Origin: Topomyia yanbarensis
Lineage: Eukaryota > Arthropoda > Insecta > Diptera > Culicidae
Reading direction: 5' to 3'
Length of the DNA stretch: 64,000 bases
NCBI RefSeq assembly: GCF_030247195.1
Contig: NC_080671.1
Coordinates: 35,376,343 to 35,440,342, forward strand
The position numbers and the translations under genes are program-made. Of this stretch, positions 59,694 through 64,000 are shown in pieces. The notes under the pieces were generated by a model. It made no database searches and was not told the origin of the DNA. It was given only the letters and a program-made list of their open reading frames with translations. The stretch's first letter is position 1, and every line of letters begins with the position of its first letter.

Positions 59694-61060
59694 GGCAATT
59701 CTATTGGAGAGAAAAAAAAATTACGCTCTTTACTTTAATTACAGAAAGATATTGAAATCATTCTCATTTTTTATTGAACTCCCGCTACTTATATACTACT
59801 GAAGGTTGAAAACATTGTCAAATTGTGGAAAAACTTTCTATCGTAAAATTTAAATTATTAATTTTATAATATGCAATATGATAATTATTTTTCATTTATT
59901 AAGATGCCAAAGAAGATGGTAAATAAGTATGATGTTTTTGTTGTTGTGCTGGCTAACCAAGAAGAAAATAAATAAAAATACCTTTCATCAGAACTTGAAA
60001 TCGTTAATCAATTACCAACAATCTTTAAATACTTTTGGCCATTTCGTATCTTTTAAGACTGCAGTTAATAAAAAGATAACATTATGAGAAACGTAACTAA
60101 ATATTATATTTACGTTGTCCTCCGGAGTAGTTCAACAATTTAATTCCATACCTTCATCCGTCGGTAGATGAAACAAAACGTTTGAAATATCCTAGGTTGA
60201 ACTTCACGATGATCTAGTTTAATTCAACAATGAGATTAGTTGAATTCCAGTTTTTTGTGCCCGACTGAAACGGTAGTCTAACGGCGTATGCGATTGTGTC
60301 CGGACTGAAACAAACGCTTCAAGCTGAGATAAGCGTTGCAATCTTTAACTCAGGTAAGCTGTTCAAGTTTTGTGCTAGGCTAAAACGTTCGTGTCCAGAC
60401 TGAGCATCAAAACAAATATCAACTAGACGAAATCAAATAATCAACTAATTTTTTGGTTGAATTTGTGATGTATCGGTTTTCCGTGTATGGAGCAGTTCTG
60501 CCATATCTTTTAGGTTTACGTTGAAAAATGAGATTTTGATATATCTTTGTTGCCTTGAAAACTGATAAAAACCTATAAATTTCGATTATTTTCGACTACC
60601 TTTTCCAAGCAATTAAACTATAGTACAAATTCTAGGAGAAGTGTATTGAGCACCTGAAGGTGAAAATTGAGCTGCTTCTATAACTACAAAAAAAGCACTT
60701 ATCTTGAATCAAATCATCATCTATCAAAAATCATCGAAAAGTTTTTTTTTATTTTATTAACCCAATCAATATTTTAATTAAATGTTATTTCTTCTAATTA
60801 AAAGTGATTTTGATGAAAGAAATATGTTTTCTCCCTCTGAAGATCGGAGTAGGCTTTGAGCAAAATCGGACGCGATTTTCTAATTTGTCACGTTTTTTCA
60901 TCGATTGAAAAACATTCTTGGTAGTGCGAATTTGCCTTTTATTACTGAAGAAATTAACCGTTCAATGCTGTGAAATATTATTGTTCTGGAGTGCTAAATG
61001 ATATTGTCAGTTTTGTGAAACCGTCAGCATCGTAATCACCGATTTTACAGTTGAGTTTCT
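59694..61060. other. AT-rich DNA, possibly further repeat pieces
   Basis: 60120-60490 has recurring TAGTTGAATT / AATTCAAC words and CGTGTCC(A/G)GACTGA repeats that hint at a decayed inverted-repeat element, but ends could not be set. No gene is supported. Confidence 0.4.
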
Positions 61061-61199
61061 GTTCAGTTGACAGTAAACTGTTGTTGTGAGCACACGTGTT
61101 TCCACAACAATATCTGGATTGTTTTTTTTTTTACGAAATTCCCGGACCTAGTCCGACATACAAGTGATATTCCGATAGACGGAACCAGCAACTGCCAAA

Positions 61200-62241
61200 A
61201 TGGCATCATCGGTTGACAAAACATTTGTCATTAACTTCAGAGTTTTACCGACAAAACTAAACTTTCCCGCAATAGCAGAATTCATTTCGAAAAATCTCGC
61301 TATCGAAGCGACCCAGCTACAGCACCTGCAAGTCAGCAATGGACGTGTCTTCGTGGGCACCGACTCGACCCAAACAGCCCAGGATATAGTACAAGAACAC
61401 AACATGAAACACCAGCTTGAACACGACGGAAAATCCTACAGCATCCCACTGTCAATGGAAGATGGGTCTGTTGAGGTTAGAGTTCATGATCTCCGCCCGA
61501 GCACAAGTAATAGACAACTAGCATACAGGATGCGTGAGTATGGGGAAACCATCTCAATCCGTGATGAAGTCTGGAAAGACTTTTTTCCTGGAGTTCCTAA
61601 TGGAGTGAGAATAATGCGCATGAAACTCATAAAACCGATACCGTCGTATGTGATGGTGGACACGACTATGACTCTCGTCACCTACAAAGGTCAAGTCGCC
61701 ACATGCAAACATTGCAACAAACGAGTTCACTATGCTCAAAAGTGCTCTGAGTATGCAAAATAACTTAAACCGAGCGTTAGCGGTCGCCTAACCCTTGCCG
61801 AAATAGTGAAAAATGGTGATAATAGACCAACTTCACAGCAGATCTTTCGCCAGCCTAAAAACGCTAGCTCCTCAGAATTAAAAAAAGGGTGCACAACACC
61901 ACGGATCAAATACATCGCTTGCTGGAAGTGATTCTACAATGGTGGTAGAGTCATCCCAAAACACATCCGAGAGAAGATGCCAGCAACAAACAATGACAAT
62001 CAGCACCTCCCAAGCTACAACCGATGTTAACACCGTTAGCCTTACTAGCCCATTTGCTGGCTTCGCAGAAGATGATGATTCCATCATGGACAAAACCAGG
62101 ACCATCACAGTAAACACAAAAAGACCAGCATCACCTCTTGAAAATGACAGAATAAATAACGAAAAAAGAGTGTCTCGGACTGACACAAGGCAAGAGCAAC
62201 ATTCACATCACACACGTTCAATTTCACGAAACAAGCAATGA
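61200..62241 (+). pseudogene. LINE ORF1 (gag-like) with one break
   Basis: 61200-61763 encodes 187 residues: an RRM-like region, then VRVHDLRPSTSNRQLAYRM, DEVWKDFFPGVPNGVRIMRM, VTYKGQVATC and a zinc knuckle C-x2-C-x4-H-x4-C (CKHCNKRVHYAQKC). A TAA at 61761 interrupts it. The same frame continues to about 61930, and the tail resumes in another frame (61939-62241, acidic AEDDDSIMD and basic end). It binds the element's RNA. The premature stop and frameshift make this copy's gag defective. Confidence 0.8.
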
Positions 62242-63458
62242 AAAGGCCATCCTGCCTGAACCAGTCTAGTCAGATCAAAAATATATATACTAGCTTCTTA
62301 TTTTGCGTCGCTGCCGCAGCACTCGGCTGCAACCAAATACATCATTCAACTAACAATATGCCACCGTCAAGCACTCCCGCTACTGTTACATTGAATTGTT
62401 CGTCTATAGCCATCAACAACCGAGAGTGTCAACACAACATAACATTTTCCTCGGTAAGTTTTACGGACAGTATATGTCCCGCCGAAGTGAAATATGATAC
62501 TGCCGTCTTCAGCGAATTTCGACTATCTTCAGCTGCCGTCGCTGTTACTACGTCCCGCCACCACTCACCACGTCAGCGAAAGAAAAACATCACAACACAA
62601 TCTTCTGATAAAGCTGCTATACCAACCAACCTATCCTGTCGGCGTAACAAAACACTCACCATCCGAGATGATAAAGTGAACTGCTACCTGTTTCGCCACC
62701 GCCACAACAAACTGAATCTGCAAGCAGCTTTTTTGGCTGCCCTGGTAAGCATTCTGGGCAGTATATGTCCCGCCGAAGTATTGTTCGATACTGCCATCCT
62801 CAGCAAGTTTCCAATGCTTCCAGTCTTTTCCGCTGTCGCTGCGACCTGGTGCTACTCGTCTCATAGGCGAAATAAAAACAAACCCAAAATGCAACGTTTC
62901 CTTCATGCAGTTGCATTCATCTACTACACGAGTCGTTGGTGCAATAATAACATCATTGAACTGTTCACCGTCCGTGAAATTTTGACCAGCTACTCGCTTC
63001 AACACCGTAGCAACAAACTGTATATACAAGCAGTATTTTTCGCTTCGCTACTTTCACCCTTCCCAGCACACGCCGCCTCCACTGCGCCAAGGAACTACTC
63101 GTGCCGACTGCAAATCAACAAAAAATGCCAAAAACTATATACAGTTGCAACCTTAGCAACCTTCAGGTCGTTCTGTCGGTGTAACAGTAAGATGCCAGCG
63201 CTCCCCGGCTGTGGTGGAATGAATCTGCTAGCAGCGGTTACAGCCTCCTCGGTAAGCATTTTGGACAGTATATGTCCCGCCGAAGCAAAATATGATACTG
63301 CCATCCTCAGCAAGATTCCACTATTCTCAGCTATTGTTGCTACTCCCGTCTACACAAGCAGTTATGTTGGTCTCCCTGCTCCTGCCACTGCCGTGACAAC
63401 ATTCAGCTGGCGGTGTCAACATGTCAACGAACAGTTTTCCCACGATCAAGATGGCTGA
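62238..63458 (+). CDS. Unrecognised 406-aa ORF between gag and endonuclease
   Basis: A complete ORF with no stop for 1221 nt. Its ATG overlaps the gag-tail stop as ATGA (62238-62241), and its TGA (63456-63458) overlaps the endonuclease ATG at 63451. Three copies of a motif reading (G/D)SICPAE..(Y/F)DTA(I/V)(L/F)S start near 62466, 62757 and 63264; two further segments, NKLNLQAAFLAAL and NKLYIQAVFFASL, repeat before two of them. Spacings of 291 and 507 nt are multiples of three. The composition is Ala/Ser/Asn-rich with hydrophobic stretches (FLFCVAAAALGC, QAAFLAALVSIL). I know no family for it. Alternatively the region is a non-coding spacer of tandem repeats left open by chance. Confidence 0.5.
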   Translation: MKRPSCLNQSSQIKNIYTSFLFCVAAAALGCNQIHHSTNNMPPSSTPATVTLNCSSIAINNRECQHNITFSSVSFTDSICPAEVKYDTAVFSEFRLSSAAVAVTTSRHHSPRQRKKNITTQSSDKAAIPTNLSCRRNKTLTIRDDKVNCYLFRHRHNKLNLQAAFLAALVSILGSICPAEVLFDTAILSKFPMLPVFSAVAATWCYSSHRRNKNKPKMQRFLHAVAFIYYTSRWCNNNIIELFTVREILTSYSLQHRSNKLYIQAVFFASLLSPFPAHAASTAPRNYSCRLQINKKCQKLYTVATLATFRSFCRCNSKMPALPGCGGMNLLAAVTASSVSILDSICPAEAKYDTAILSKIPLFSAIVATPVYTSSYVGLPAPATAVTTFSWRCQHVNEQFSHDQDG

Positions 63459-64000
63459 TATGAGGAGCTACAAGATTGCTACAATCAACATGAACGCAGT
63501 GACAAACGGGACAAAACTCGATGCCCTGAATACCTTTATCCGGACCGCCGAACTAGATGTTATCCTCCTGCAGGAAGTGGCAACAACAAATCTCAACATA
63601 CCAGGCTTCATCATTGAGTACAATGTAGATGAGCATAAAAGAGGAACAGCGATTGCAGCACGAAGCTTTCTATCCCTTACGCATGTTGATAGAAGCATAG
63701 ACTCGAGATTAATCTGCGCACGGATCAATGACGTCACACTAATCAACGTTTACGCACCATCGGGAACGCAAAATCGAAACGCGCGGGAAAACTTCTACAA
63801 CAACGTGCTACCATACTACTTCTACAACTCCACGAACCGAGTTATCATTGGTGGTGACTTCAATTCAGTTGTAAACCAAAAAGATGCTACTGGTTCAAAC
63901 GCACACAGCCCAATGCTCAAACGATTCATGACCGCTTCAGGTGTAGACGATAGCTGGGAGGTTCTAAACCGCCAACACGTCGAATTTTCTTTTATTAGAT
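63451..64000 (+). CDS. LINE ORF2, endonuclease part, cut by window end
   Basis: The frame is open from ATG 63451 through 64000 (183 codons). Motifs in order: KIATINMNAVTNG, DVILLQEV, LINVYAPSG and VIIGGDFNSV, the APE-like endonuclease signature of LINE ORF2 that nicks target DNA. The reverse transcriptase would follow outside the window. No break is seen in this part. Confidence 0.92.
   Translation, partial: MADMRSYKIATINMNAVTNGTKLDALNTFIRTAELDVILLQEVATTNLNIPGFIIEYNVDEHKRGTAIAARSFLSLTHVDRSIDSRLICARINDVTLINVYAPSGTQNRNARENFYNNVLPYYFYNSTNRVIIGGDFNSVVNQKDATGSNAHSPMLKRFMTASGVDDSWEVLNRQHVEFSFIR

Larger units (their letters stand above)
61061..64000 (+). mobile_element. LINE with gag, extra middle ORF and endonuclease ORF; continues beyond window
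   Basis: A GC-richer, plus-strand element starting around 61060 (approximate). The order is a gag-like ORF with a zinc knuckle (broken once), a 406-codon intact ORF, and an APE endonuclease ORF running off the end. ORF junctions overlap (ATGA at 62238-62241; 8 bp at 63451-63458), as is usual for LINE polycistrons. The RT should lie past 64000. The clade is not assigned. Confidence 0.85.

Noticed and set aside
60120..60490. Decayed inverted-repeat element
   Set aside because: Recurrent AATTCAAC / TAGTTGAATT words noted, but arms and ends could not be paired convincingly.
62631..63029. 132-codon minus-strand ORF
   Set aside because: Antisense to the repeated middle ORF of the LINE; its repeats are copies of the plus-strand repeats.

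Overview
The window looks like a TE-rich insect chromosome, most probably a mosquito or close dipteran. The evidence is short phase-consistent introns (58-62 bp) in a Mediator subunit gene, a ZAD zinc-finger gene (an arthropod-expanded class), a DD37E Tc1/mariner transposase of the type described from mosquitoes, an R1-clade LINE, and a dense load of MITEs. The species is inference; nothing in the sequence names it. Gene density is low and most of the 64 kb is mobile DNA or unrecognised AT-rich sequence.

Three protein-coding genes are supported. (1) 22-3498 (+): the 3' part of a three-exon gene whose short second exon (55 nt) and third exon join in frame to the long first exon; the protein resembles an uncharacterised SAMD3-like insect family. 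(2) 15493-17688 (+): an intronless 731-residue protein with two tandem ZAD domains and about 14 C2H2-like fingers. (3) 25007-27490 (-): MED15, assembled from three exons into 787 residues (KIX domain, Gln/Met/Gly-rich middle, conserved C-terminus). These genes are independent and do not form an operon or pathway.

Two LINEs are prominent. At 17.9-20.7 kb lies a frameshifted R1-clade element cut off just before its catalytic FADD box. At 61.1-64.0 kb, running off the window, lies another LINE with a gag-like ORF, an endonuclease ORF, and between them an intact 406-codon ORF that overlaps its neighbours at both ends and carries three in-frame copies of a repeated motif. At 29.1-31.04 kb a non-coding LINE-like insertion ends in (AACGC)5 and has a 24-bp target-site duplication; its 5' end may hold an HDV-like ribozyme. 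A broken DD37E transposase lies at 58.28-59.22 kb.

Non-autonomous DNA elements fill much of the rest: three hAT-type MITEs with perfect 8-bp duplications, a TTAA-flanked 1.06-kb element, several TA-flanked MITEs, and large palindromic foldbacks. One foldback is interrupted by a 1.27-kb element whose empty site is preserved in the opposite arm.

The 40.8-49.4 kb stretch holds histone-derived debris: a histone H3 pseudogene with TATA box and decayed 3' stem-loop, related flank fragments, and foldback copies nearby. Candidate promoters without visible coding exons occur at 43.65 kb (+, Inr plus DPE, first exon with splice donor) and 52.2-52.4 kb (-, two tandem TATA-Inr cores).
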